DNA from: Chitinophagaceae bacterium
GTDB taxonomy: Bacteria > Bacteroidota > Bacteroidia > Chitinophagales > Chitinophagaceae
NCBI GenBank assembly: GCA_019745155.1
Contig: JAIETM010000008.1
Coordinates: forward strand, 62,001-126,000
Direction: 5' to 3'
Length of the DNA: 64,000 nucleotides
Every line of letters starts with the position of its first letter. The stretch's first letter is position 1. Under the pieces are notes generated by a model. That model did not search any database, was not told the origin of the DNA, and was given only the letters and a program-made list of their open reading frames with translations. The translations under genes were made by a program, and so were the position numbers. Positions 49,150-57,835 of the stretch are shown here, in pieces.

Positions 49150-50814
49150 TTATTTACGCTGTAAGAGCACATAATCCGGCACTTCCTGCGCACGCAAGTC
49201 TGGATTCAAAAAAGGCAAGGAAAGTTTGGTGACACCAAAATGCGGCCCCTCATCTATCACTTGTAAAAATGGATGTTTGCTTGTTAGCGCAGCAGCACTG
49301 TCTTTAGGTGCTAGTAAATAATTGCCTTGTGACAAAGAATCTGGTTGATGCTGTGGCGGAAAAACATGTTTGGCATAAAAATGAAAGGAATGACCAGGGT
49401 ATATGTGATAGAGATATACTTTGTCCGGATCAATCTTCTTTGCAGCCAATTTTTCGGCAGCAGTATTACCCATTTGGTATTGAAGCACGTTGGGATAAAA
49501 TGCTGTCGACAAGAATATATTCACACCGATGATGGTAAAGAAGCTAATCTCAAGCAAGTGCGGCAGTGATAGTTTTTTAGCCGAAAGAATTGCGAAATAA
49601 CCTAGCAAACAACATGCTGCGAGTATTGGTACATAGATGGGTACTGTTGCTCGGAAAGGCCAGTACATCAGCGCAATGGTAGCCAACCAAATGATGGCAA
49701 AGATGAAACCATGAAAAATCAATAAAGGTTTCCTCCATTTTGTAAAATCTGCCGTATGAAATAATTGATATACAAACCTTGCAGTGATGATTGCCGCAAA
49801 TGGGAAGACGACAAAAATATAATGCGGCAATTGTGCCTGACTTCGAGCCAGCATTACATAGGTAAGCAAAAATCCGCCAACACTTACCCACTCTTCTTTA
49901 TCTGTTAAATGAAACCGACTTCTGATCAATGCAATCACCTGATTCAATAAACCAATCAAGAAAAGAAATACCCAGGGCAGAAAACTCCAGAACATGTTTT
50001 CCAACAGGAAGGTGAAATGATTCATTTCATTGAATACGTTCTCGCCTGTATATCTACCAAAGCTTTGTGTCCAATAATAAAAGCGCAATCCCGATTGAAT
50101 GGGTACACCATTGATCATCTTGCCGGGATGCAGATCGTATTGCTGGTACAAACCAATACTCATGGGCAATAAGAGTAAAGCAATCCAAATCACTGCAGCG
50201 ATATATTCCCAACGAAAGAATTGCTTCCAAGACCTACGCAACAAAAAGTGAATAGCAAACGAAACACCGGGCACTACTAAGGCAATGGGTCCTTTTGTCA
50301 TCATACCACCGGCCACACAAGTAAATGCCATGATGAAATGTATCCAACGATTGGTTTGATACCATGCAGCCAATTGCCATACACTCAACATCACCCAACC
50401 CATGAGCATGGTATCTGTGCGCACATCATGCGTAATCAGGAACATAGCTTGTGAAGCAGCTAAAATCATTGCAGCCAATTGCGCAATCTCTTTTTGATAG
50501 TAAATTCTAGCAAAACGATACGTGCTCAGGATAGCCAGAATCGCAAACAGAATAGAGGGCAAACGATACGCCCAATCGTGAATACCGAAAACAGACATAC
50601 TCAAGGCTGACAACCAGAATAGCATTGGCGGCTTATCTAAGTAATCATGGTCTAGATCATATACCTGTAAGAAACTTTGCTTTTCCAACATTTCACGGCT
50701 GATGGATGCATATTGTGCTGCATCAATATCCATTAGGGGTATACAGAAAGCACCAAGCAGGTAGGTGCCAATACATAAAAAAATAATGAACCAAAAGACT
50801 CTTTGGGGGATCAT
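49150..50814 (-). CDS. GT39/ArnT-like membrane glycosyltransferase
   Basis: The 554-residue protein has about 11-12 hydrophobic spans; the N-terminal periplasmic loop has DIDAAQYASISREM and KPPMLFWLSAL, the DxD/E-containing pattern of dolichyl/undecaprenyl-phosphate sugar transferases (PMT, GT39, ArnT). Such enzymes move a sugar from a lipid-phosphate carrier to a lipid or protein in the periplasm. It follows a PAP2 phosphatase gene by 12 bases on the same strand, a pairing known from lipid modification. The sugar and acceptor are unknown. Confidence 0.83.
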   Translation of the reverse strand: MIPQRVFWFIIFLCIGTYLLGAFCIPLMDIDAAQYASISREMLEKQSFLQVYDLDHDYLDKPPMLFWLSALSMSVFGIHDWAYRLPSILFAILAILSTYRFARIYYQKEIAQLAAMILAASQAMFLITHDVRTDTMLMGWVMLSVWQLAAWYQTNRWIHFIMAFTCVAGGMMTKGPIALVVPGVSFAIHFLLRRSWKQFFRWEYIAAVIWIALLLLPMSIGLYQQYDLHPGKMINGVPIQSGLRFYYWTQSFGRYTGENVFNEMNHFTFLLENMFWSFLPWVFLFLIGLLNQVIALIRSRFHLTDKEEWVSVGGFLLTYVMLARSQAQLPHYIFVVFPFAAIITARFVYQLFHTADFTKWRKPLLIFHGFIFAIIWLATIALMYWPFRATVPIYVPILAACCLLGYFAILSAKKLSLPHLLEISFFTIIGVNIFLSTAFYPNVLQYQMGNTAAEKLAAKKIDPDKVYLYHIYPGHSFHFYAKHVFPPQHQPDSLSQGNYLLAPKDSAAALTSKHPFLQVIDEGPHFGVTKLSLPFLNPDLRAQEVPDYVLLQRK

Positions 50815-50826
50815 ACTGTATTGGAT

Positions 50827-51441
50827 TTAGGTCAGTTCAAGAGATGCCTGTTGTTTCAAAAACGCTGTCCCGGTAAGCCAACCAATACCCAGACCCAGCA
50901 AAGCTCCACAAAAAACATCCAGCGGATAATGCACGCCTACATAGACCTGCCCATAACAAATAGTGGCCGACCAGATGAAAAATGCCCATATCCATTTGCC
51001 AAAATAACTGCGCATGGTCATGAAAAGAAACATGCTAATGGCGAAATGATTGGTAGCATGAGAGGAAGTAAAACTATAACCACCAGAACAATGATTCAGC
51101 AATAAGCGCACTTCTGATAATAAGGCCGCATCATTACAGGGTCTTGGTCTTTCAATCCATTTCTTGAGCAGGTTACTGCTGATCTGATCACTCAGTGTAA
51201 CTGTAATCAAAACGAACAAGATAATGTACCAAGCCTGTTTCTTGAAATTCACAAAAACCAATGCTATCAAAAAAACATACAGCGGCGCCCATGCTACGGA
51301 TTCGCGCCACCATGGAAAAATACTATCAAACAAGTCGTTTGTCCAATGATTATTGATCTGCAGAAAAAGCCAGGTATCCCACTCATTGAGCGTAAACCAG
51401 ATTTTATCCCAAAAACTAATGGCACTTAACAGGGTCTGCAT
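50827..51441 (-). CDS. PAP2-family membrane phosphatase
   Basis: The 204-residue protein has five or six spans and the three PAP2 motifs: KWIERPRPCN, SFTSSHATNHFA and the last block YVGVHYPLDVFCGALLG with the catalytic histidines. Such enzymes dephosphorylate undecaprenyl pyrophosphate, phosphatidylglycerol phosphate or lipid A precursors. The first gene of a two-gene unit with a GT39 protein, it may recycle or prepare the lipid carrier used by that enzyme. This is an inference from position. It starts about 80 bases from a divergent hypothetical gene. Confidence 0.87.
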   Translation of the reverse strand: MQTLLSAISFWDKIWFTLNEWDTWLFLQINNHWTNDLFDSIFPWWRESVAWAPLYVFLIALVFVNFKKQAWYIILFVLITVTLSDQISSNLLKKWIERPRPCNDAALLSEVRLLLNHCSGGYSFTSSHATNHFAISMFLFMTMRSYFGKWIWAFFIWSATICYGQVYVGVHYPLDVFCGALLGLGIGWLTGTAFLKQQASLELT

Positions 51442-51520
51442 TTGTTAAAATTAAAGAAGGCACCGCACAAACAGGAAACACATTCGGCAAAAAGAATAAA
51501 TTAGTAGAGAAATCTATTGT

Positions 51521-51931
51521 ATGCATATCAGTTTTATTTGCTTATTCAGCCTGATTAGCTCATTTGCAAGTGCGCAAATGAGTTATCCGCCTTCAATAAA
51601 AGTATTTACTGCGCAACCCAAAAAGCAGAAAGGGGATACATCCCTGCCCGAATTCAACAAGCATAGATTAAAAGCTCATCAACAAGCACCCGAAAATCAA
51701 ATGCCGAATGCGATCAGCAATCAACAAAAACCCTCTTTTGTTTTCAAAGGCAATAATGGTGGCGGTTTTGATATATACGAATCTAATTTGGATCGAATGG
51801 CAGTGATACGACCGGATAAACACTATAAGAGCACCATCCCAACCATTGGCTATTCAAACAATCCAAGAATTATACTTTCTATGCCCCAGCAATCATTGAC
51901 AGATAGTCTATCAAAAATTAAAAAGCCTTAA
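51521..51931 (+). CDS. Small secreted protein of unknown function
   Basis: The 136-residue product has a signal peptide (MHISFICLFSLISSFASAQ) and a mature part of about 117 residues rich in Lys, Pro, Asn and Gln with little predicted secondary structure; a short block FKGNNGGGFDIYESNLDRMAV and VIRPDKHYKS near the middle may be a functional core. No family was recognised. Its stop shares TTAA with the convergent methyltransferase stop. The composition (low hydrophobicity, basic) and the signal peptide suggest a periplasmic or surface peptide. Confidence 0.55.
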   Translation: MHISFICLFSLISSFASAQMSYPPSIKVFTAQPKKQKGDTSLPEFNKHRLKAHQQAPENQMPNAISNQQKPSFVFKGNNGGGFDIYESNLDRMAVIRPDKHYKSTIPTIGYSNNPRIILSMPQQSLTDSLSKIKKP

Positions 51932-52671
51932 CGATATTTCGCCAGCAGAATCATCCTTGGGGAGTAATGTATATCATATTGGCCCAAATGATAATCACCA
52001 AATACTTCTTGTATCTGTAAGCCCTGATACGCCAGCATTTCTGTAAAATCACCTAAAGTGAATTTGGCCACACGCTCTGTATACAGATGCCTTGGCGCAT
52101 GTGCACCGGCATCCAATACCTGAATCTGTTTGAAAAAATGCGTTTCATCATGCCAGCGTGTAATCTGAAACTGCACATCATCCACTGTGTGAATAGCTGC
52201 TTTTTCCAGTCCGGCTTCCACGTAGTGGACATTCAGATAATCAATAACTAATGTTCCGGTGCGTTTCAGGCTTTGCGCCATGGTGCGAATGGCATTATCA
52301 TGCTCTCTGCGGGTATTGAAATAACCAAAACTGGTAAAGAAATTAAACCCATAATCATAATAGTGCACCCGAAATGTTCTGCGCATATCATGCTGATAGA
52401 AATGCAACCTGTCTGATTCGTCCTGTTTCGCTTCTTCAATAGATGCATGTGATAAATCGATACCGGTTACATCAAAACCCATTTCCGCCAGTGCCTTGCT
52501 ATGCCTTCCTTTGCCACAGGCTATGTCTAGCATAGTAGCACCCTGCGGTGGTTGTAGATAGCCAATCAGGGTATTGATAAAGGCAAAAGCTTCCCGGTCA
52601 TCCCTATGCTGGTAAAGCATATGATAATACGGCGAATTAAACCAATCTCTGTACCACGACTGCTGTTGCAT
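51928..52671 (-). CDS. Class I SAM-dependent methyltransferase
   Basis: The 247 residues show the Rossmann-type methyltransferase: motif I MLDIACGKGRHS, GFDVTGIDLSHASIEEA (acidic residue that binds the ribose), YGFNFFTSFGYF and a C-terminal part with the family end YSPRMILLAKY. The start MQQQSW at 52671 is preferred because a promoter box lies just upstream of it at 52687-52694 and inside the longer frame. The substrate is unknown; a small molecule or a lipid are both possible. Confidence 0.82.
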   Translation of the reverse strand: MQQQSWYRDWFNSPYYHMLYQHRDDREAFAFINTLIGYLQPPQGATMLDIACGKGRHSKALAEMGFDVTGIDLSHASIEEAKQDESDRLHFYQHDMRRTFRVHYYDYGFNFFTSFGYFNTRREHDNAIRTMAQSLKRTGTLVIDYLNVHYVEAGLEKAAIHTVDDVQFQITRWHDETHFFKQIQVLDAGAHAPRHLYTERVAKFTLGDFTEMLAYQGLQIQEVFGDYHLGQYDIHYSPRMILLAKYR

Positions 52672-52686
52672 GCTGCTAAATTGGCG

Positions 52687-52694
52687 CAAAAATA
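52687..52694 (-). promoter_or_regulatory. Minus-7 box of the methyltransferase gene
   Basis: TATTTTTG on the minus strand fits TAnnTTTG, 15 bases upstream of the ATG at 52671, and decides the start of that gene. Confidence 0.65.
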
Positions 52695-52720
52695 ACAGGT
52701 GCAAGAAATAGTTTTTCAAC

Positions 52721-52728
52721 TAAGTTTG
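52721..52728 (+). promoter_or_regulatory. Minus-7 box of glmM
   Basis: TAAGTTTG fits TAnnTTTG; the leader to the ATG at 52760 is about 25 bases. Confidence 0.6.
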
Positions 52729-52759
52729 CAGCCCTACCCCCGAAGCAAAATTGTGAATC

Positions 52760-54142
52760 ATGGCATTGATTAAGAGTATTTCAGGTATCAGAGGCACCAT
52801 TGGCGGTAAGCCCGGGGATACATTGAGCCCTTTAGACGTAGTTCGTTTTACTGCAGCATATGGCACTTGGCTTTTATCCCGTGCCGGCGATAATAAAAAA
52901 GTAGTAATAGGCCGTGATGGCCGTATCAGCGGAGAATTGGTACAAAGACTTGTGATTAGTACCCTAAATGCATTGGGTATTGATGTATTGGATCTGGGCC
53001 TGAGCACCACTCCTACGGTTGAAATGGCCGTGGTATTTGAAAAAGCAGCCGGTGGTATTATCCTCACTGCCAGTCATAACCCCAAAGAATGGAATGCCCT
53101 GAAATTATTAAATGATCAGGGCGAGTTCATCAGCGGTGCCGATGGCGCAGCTTTATTGGAAATTGCTGCAAAAGAAGATTTCAATTTTGCAAGTGTTGAT
53201 AAACTGGGTACGCATACTGTTGTTGAAAACGCATTAGACAAACACATTGAAGCCATCTTGGCTTATCCACTAGTAGATGTTGCAGCTATCAAGAAGCAGA
53301 AATTCCGCATTGTGCTGGATGCCATCAATAGTACAGGCGCTATTGCAGTGCCCGCATTACTGAAAGCATTGGGTGTAAAAGATGTGGTGGTATTGAATGG
53401 AGAAGTGAATGGCAAATTCGCCCACAACCCCGAACCATTACCCCAACACCTTACTGAGCTCTGCAACGAGGTAAACAAACAAAAAGCCCATTTGGGTATT
53501 GCAGTAGATCCCGATGTTGATCGTCTCTGTTTTGTATGCGAAGATGGTAGCCTGTTCGGCGAAGAATATACACTGGTAGCGGTGGCTGATTATGTGCTGC
53601 GCGAAAGAAAAGGCAATACTGTCAGCAACATGTCTTCTACTCGTGCTTTGAAGGATGTTACCATGAAACATGGCGGACAATATTACCCTTCTGCTGTTGG
53701 TGAGGTGAATGTAGTAACGAAGATGAAAGCAGTCAATGCAGTAATTGGCGGCGAAGGCAATGGCGGTATTATTGTACCCGATTTACATTATGGTCGCGAT
53801 GCACTGATTGGCATTGCACTCTTCCTCACTTTCATGGCCAAGGAAGGCAAATCTGTCAAACAGATCCGCAACAGCTATCCGGATTATTTCATGAGTAAGA
53901 ATAAGATCGAGCTGGATAAGCAGATTGATGTACAGCAGATCTTTGAGCAGATTAAAAAGAAGTACAAGAAACAGGAGATCAATACAGAAGACGGACTGAA
54001 AATCGAATTTGAAACAGATTGGGTACACTTGCGCACCAGCAATACAGAACCCATTATCCGCATTTATGCCGAAAGCAATTTTGAGACAACGGCCGACAAT
54101 ATTGCCAAGCGGATTATGCAGGACATCAGAGAAGCTATGTAA
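52760..54142 (+). CDS. glmM: Phosphoglucosamine mutase (or related phosphohexomutase)
   Basis: GlmM converts glucosamine 6-phosphate to glucosamine 1-phosphate for UDP-GlcNAc and peptidoglycan. The 460-residue protein has the alpha-D-phosphohexomutase layout: active-site serine loop TASHNPKEWNALK (phosphoserine about 102), metal loop DPDVDRLCF, sugar-binding GEGNGGI, and the phosphate-binding RTSNTEPIIRIYAE at the C-terminus. Residues GEGNGG and the SNTEP motif favour phosphoglucosamine mutase over phosphomannomutase. Followed by a clear terminator. Confidence 0.88.
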   Translation: MALIKSISGIRGTIGGKPGDTLSPLDVVRFTAAYGTWLLSRAGDNKKVVIGRDGRISGELVQRLVISTLNALGIDVLDLGLSTTPTVEMAVVFEKAAGGIILTASHNPKEWNALKLLNDQGEFISGADGAALLEIAAKEDFNFASVDKLGTHTVVENALDKHIEAILAYPLVDVAAIKKQKFRIVLDAINSTGAIAVPALLKALGVKDVVVLNGEVNGKFAHNPEPLPQHLTELCNEVNKQKAHLGIAVDPDVDRLCFVCEDGSLFGEEYTLVAVADYVLRERKGNTVSNMSSTRALKDVTMKHGGQYYPSAVGEVNVVTKMKAVNAVIGGEGNGGIIVPDLHYGRDALIGIALFLTFMAKEGKSVKQIRNSYPDYFMSKNKIELDKQIDVQQIFEQIKKKYKKQEINTEDGLKIEFETDWVHLRTSNTEPIIRIYAESNFETTADNIAKRIMQDIREAM

Positions 54143-54162
54143 ATCCTACACAATACTTAATC

Positions 54163-54185
54163 ATCCCGCCTCGGCGGGATTTTTT
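54163..54185 (+). terminator. Intrinsic terminator after glmM
   Basis: ATCCCGCC (54163-54170) pairs with GGCGGGAT (54173-54180) around a TC loop and is followed by five T. Confidence 0.92.
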
Positions 54186-54192
54186 ACATTTG
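54185..54192 (+). promoter_or_regulatory. Minus-7 box of the cysteine desulfurase gene
   Basis: TACATTTG fits TAnnTTTG; it overlaps the last T of the glmM terminator. The ATG follows at 54213. Confidence 0.6.
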
Positions 54193-54212
54193 CACCTCCT
54201 AAGCCCAAACGA

Positions 54213-55340
54213 ATGAACAGGATTTATCTGGATAATGCTGCTACCACACCCCTAGACCCATTGGTTCTGGATGCCATGATGCCCTATCTGACCTCGCATT
54301 TTGGCAACCCCTCTTCTATCTACAGTTATGGTAGAGAGAGTCGTTTAGCAATCGAGAATGCACGTAAAAGCGTGGCTAAAATCCTGAACGCCCACCCTGC
54401 TGAAATCTTTTTCACCAGTGGTGGCACTGAGAGTAGCAATACAGCTATCACTGCTGCTGTTCGTGATCTGGGCTGCAAACACATTATTTCTTCTCCTATC
54501 GAACACCATGCAACCCTGCATACGGTAGAACATTTGTATCATACCGGAGAAGCAGCATTAAGCTATGTGAAGATTCTGCCCAATGGCCATGTAGATATGG
54601 ATGATCTAGCGCAATTATTAGCGCATAGTGAAGAAAAATGTCTGGTCACCTTGATGCATGCCAATAATGAAATTGGCAATATGCTGGACATTCATGCAGT
54701 TGGTGAATTATGCAAAAAACACCAAGCCATTTTTCATAGCGATACGGTACAAACAGTTGGTCATTTTCCATTTGATTTACGCAATACACCCGTACACTTT
54801 ATCACAGGTGCGGGACATAAATTCCACGGCCCCAAGGGTGTGGGACTACTCTACATTAATGAGAATGTGCGCATCAAACCTTTTGTACACGGCGGTTCAC
54901 AGGAAAGAAACATGCGTGCCGGTACCGAAAACCTGTATGGCATCGTTGGTTTTGCAAAAGCATTGGAATTAGCTACAGAAAATCATGATAAAGACAGCGC
55001 TTATATGCAATCATTGAAATTGTATATGAAGCACGAGTTGGAGAAGCATATCAAGGGCGTCAACTTTAACGGCGATCCTGAAGGACGTAGTTTATACACA
55101 GTTTTAAGTGTGAGTTTTCCTAAGACAGAGAAAAGTGAGATGTTGCTTTTCAATCTGGACATCAATCACATTTGTGCTTCTGGAGGCAGTGCCTGCACCA
55201 GTGGTGCCGATGCTGGCAGCCATGTGATCAGGGCTATCAACAATAACCCAAATCAGGTGACTGTTCGTTTCTCCTTCAGCAAGCACAATACCACAGAAGA
55301 AATTGACCAAACAATCAACTTACTCAAGGAAATGATCTAG
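54213..55340 (+). CDS. Cysteine desulfurase (IscS/NifS family)
   Basis: This PLP enzyme takes sulfur from cysteine as an enzyme persulfide for Fe-S clusters and thio-modified tRNA. The 375 residues start with IYLDNAATTPLDP and contain the PLP lysine in GAGHKFHGPKG (Lys203), histidine in SPIEHHATLH, and the mobile loop cysteine in GGSACTSGA (Cys328). The start MNRIYLD is selected over an upstream frame that would run through the glmM 3' end. The group resembles NifS/IscS with Cys at the active loop. Partners IscU and HscB are not in the window; HscA lies about 47 kb away. Confidence 0.93.
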   Translation: MNRIYLDNAATTPLDPLVLDAMMPYLTSHFGNPSSIYSYGRESRLAIENARKSVAKILNAHPAEIFFTSGGTESSNTAITAAVRDLGCKHIISSPIEHHATLHTVEHLYHTGEAALSYVKILPNGHVDMDDLAQLLAHSEEKCLVTLMHANNEIGNMLDIHAVGELCKKHQAIFHSDTVQTVGHFPFDLRNTPVHFITGAGHKFHGPKGVGLLYINENVRIKPFVHGGSQERNMRAGTENLYGIVGFAKALELATENHDKDSAYMQSLKLYMKHELEKHIKGVNFNGDPEGRSLYTVLSVSFPKTEKSEMLLFNLDINHICASGGSACTSGADAGSHVIRAINNNPNQVTVRFSFSKHNTTEEIDQTINLLKEMI

Positions 55341-55417
55341 GATTGTCAATTTTCTGTAAAGCCTTTTTGAGTAAGCAACGTATGTAAACTTACCGGTGTC
55401 ATCCATAAAACCTGTTT

Positions 55418-56284
55418 ATGAAGAAAACGCTACTTCTGACCCTTTTCATTGTTTTTTGCTTTCTTGCCCAGGCGCAGGATAAGATTATCCGAAACAATGG
55501 CACCACCATTCTTTGCAAAATCAAAGAAGTTGGACTGGATGAAGTAAAATACTTGGAATACAATCAACTGGATGGTCCTCTGTTTTCCATTGCGAAATCT
55601 AATATTAAAAGAATTGAATTTGAGAATGGGAAACAGCAGGCTTATGCAGGCAGAAACGAGGCCATCAAAGACCCTGAACAATATGCAGGCCAATCGAACA
55701 GGGCCATAAAAATGAATTTTCTTTCCCCGCTGCTTGGATTTTCTCATTTCACCTATGAAAAATCAACTGGCGTTGGTAAGAGTTATGAAATTTCACTGGG
55801 TATCATCGGTCTAGGTAAGAACAATATCATAGAGTATAATTATCTAGTCAGCGGGCTTGAAGAAGCCAAAAGAAATCAATTTGGATTATTTGCCGGTTTT
55901 GGCTACAAGTTCAATAAGCTGCCTGATTTTCTCTTTGGCAGAACTTCTTTCTCCCACCTAATGCAAGGAACTTATATCAAGCCAGTGATCTATGCGGGTA
56001 CTTACAAGGAGAATGTGCTAACCTATAAAAATAGTCAGTATAATCTAGAGAAGCAGGGGGTAAACTTTGCTGCCATCCATACAGAATTGGGTAAGCAATG
56101 GGTTTTTGGCGACAAAATGGTTTTAGACGCTTACTGGGGATTGGGTTATGGGTTCGACAATAAATCAGATGACGCTTGGGGTGATCTTACCGCATACCAT
56201 TATGTTACCAGCAGAGCAGGTAGAAGCCCGGGATTATCATTCTCCATCGGTCTTCGAATTGGTCTTTTACTGAAGAATAAGTAA
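55418..56284 (+). CDS. Hypothetical outer-membrane or secreted protein
   Basis: The 288-residue protein has a signal peptide (MKKTLLLTLFIVFCFLAQAQ). Residues 25-70 hold a small beta-rich region (IIRNNGTTILCKIKEV...) with the form of a short N-terminal domain; from about 95 to the end (MNFLSPLLGFSHFTYEKS to LSFSIGLRIGLLLKNK) many alternating hydrophobic and polar residues with aromatic ends suggest a beta-barrel, ending with a Leu-Lys-Asn-Lys C-terminus. No family is recognised. It is located between the desulfurase and the AAA+/vWA unit. Confidence 0.62.
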   Translation: MKKTLLLTLFIVFCFLAQAQDKIIRNNGTTILCKIKEVGLDEVKYLEYNQLDGPLFSIAKSNIKRIEFENGKQQAYAGRNEAIKDPEQYAGQSNRAIKMNFLSPLLGFSHFTYEKSTGVGKSYEISLGIIGLGKNNIIEYNYLVSGLEEAKRNQFGLFAGFGYKFNKLPDFLFGRTSFSHLMQGTYIKPVIYAGTYKENVLTYKNSQYNLEKQGVNFAAIHTELGKQWVFGDKMVLDAYWGLGYGFDNKSDDAWGDLTAYHYVTSRAGRSPGLSFSIGLRIGLLLKNK

Positions 56285-56292
56285 GAGTAATC

Positions 56293-57834
56293 TTAACCAA
56301 AATCTTCGTCGTCGGCATCCTCATCATGCAGGTCAATCTGCCCAAGATTCATCATGCTGCCCATCAAATCCTGGAAGGATAGCTTTCCATCCAGCATCCG
56401 CTTGCTGATGAGTGAGTACGCTGCTAACCCATGTAACACGAATTCCATCAATAGGGATACTTCTGCTTCATTGGCCTTGGGAAATGATTTCTTTACAAAA
56501 GCATGCAAACCATCCACCTGATACAAAGCATTGGTTCTGTCAGCGTCAGACATATCTAGCAATAAGTCTAACTGATTGCCTTTATCGAACCACGCTGTAA
56601 TCGGACGATATGGGTTATCTTCTCCTTTTTCTTGCTGTGACGCTTTGCCTGTGTTACGCTTTTTCTTACTTAGCTCAGGATTGGGAAAGTATTGTGTAAA
56701 CTGTGTACGGATGGATTTTTCCAACAAGTTCAATGCAACCTGATAAGGACCCTCCTGCTCGCCTTCGTATACCAACTCAATCTTACCAGTAATAGCCGGT
56801 ATAATACCCATTAAATCAGCAATCCAAACCTGTGTAGCTTTTTCGCCATGAATCAAGAGACGACGCTCAGCTGCACTGACTGCATTCTCAAAAGCAGCAA
56901 TGGTTAAACGGGCACTTACGCCACTCTTGCGATCTACGTATTCATTATTTCTCGCTTCAAAAGCTACTTGCTCAATCAATCGCTTAATCAGATCGCTGAC
57001 ATTGATATTTCCTGACTGCTCAGAATGTAGATTTGCTTCCTGTTCAGTAATAGCCAATGCAGTCTCTAAATCTTTTGGATAATGCGTGAGAATCTGGCTT
57101 TCAATACGGTCTTTCAACGGCGTAACAATGCTGCCACGATTGGTGTAGTCTTCCGGATTGGCAGTAAACACAAACAAAATATCCAATGGCATACGCAGTT
57201 TGAAACCACGAATTTGAATATCGCCTTCCTGTAAAATATTGAAGAGTGCAACCTGAATACGTGCTTGCAAATCTGGCAATTCATTAATCACGAAAATGCC
57301 TCGGTTACTTCTGGGGATGATACCATAGTGAATCACTTTCTCATCCGCAAAGCTGAGCTTGAGATTGGCTGCTTTGATGGGATCAATATCACCAATCAAA
57401 TCGGCCACACTTACATCAGGCGTTGCTAATTTTTCGCCATAACGCTCTGTACGATGTACCCAATGAATGGGCGTATCATCACCATGCTCAGCTATCAAGT
57501 CTTTGGCATACTTGCTCAAAGGCTGCAGCGGATCATCATTCACTTCACTACCCGCAATTACCGGAATATATTCATCCAGCAAATCCACCATCTGCCTTGC
57601 CATACGCGTCTTTGCTTGTCCGCGCAAGCCCAGAAACAACATATTGTGTCTCGATAGCAACGCACGCTCCGTATCAGGAATCACTGTATCCTCATAGCCC
57701 ATGATGCCGCGAAAAGGATTTTCCTTTCTGCGGATCATGCCAATTAGATTCTCACGTACTTCTTCTTTCACTGAACGGGAACGATAGCCAGCCTGCTTCA
57801 GCTCACCGAGTGTTTTAATTTTTTGCCAATCCAT
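56293..57834 (-). CDS. MoxR-type AAA+ ATPase (magnesium chelatase I-like)
   Basis: AAA+ proteins of the MoxR/ChlI branch act as chaperone-like ATPases with vWA partners. The 513 residues have a Walker A motif GLRGQAKT (69-76), Walker B IFVINELPDL (Asn-Glu in place of Asp-Glu), a sensor 1 block FVFTANPEDYTNRG and a long C-terminal extension (about 370-513). The substitution of Walker B Asp by Asn may slow ATP use or be a branch feature. It follows a vWA gene by one base; the pair is likely to form a complex. The start at 57834 (MDWQKI) is preferred to a longer frame inside the vWA gene. Confidence 0.84.
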   Translation of the reverse strand: MDWQKIKTLGELKQAGYRSRSVKEEVRENLIGMIRRKENPFRGIMGYEDTVIPDTERALLSRHNMLFLGLRGQAKTRMARQMVDLLDEYIPVIAGSEVNDDPLQPLSKYAKDLIAEHGDDTPIHWVHRTERYGEKLATPDVSVADLIGDIDPIKAANLKLSFADEKVIHYGIIPRSNRGIFVINELPDLQARIQVALFNILQEGDIQIRGFKLRMPLDILFVFTANPEDYTNRGSIVTPLKDRIESQILTHYPKDLETALAITEQEANLHSEQSGNINVSDLIKRLIEQVAFEARNNEYVDRKSGVSARLTIAAFENAVSAAERRLLIHGEKATQVWIADLMGIIPAITGKIELVYEGEQEGPYQVALNLLEKSIRTQFTQYFPNPELSKKKRNTGKASQQEKGEDNPYRPITAWFDKGNQLDLLLDMSDADRTNALYQVDGLHAFVKKSFPKANEAEVSLLMEFVLHGLAAYSLISKRMLDGKLSFQDLMGSMMNLGQIDLHDEDADDEDFG

Positions 57835-57835
57835 A

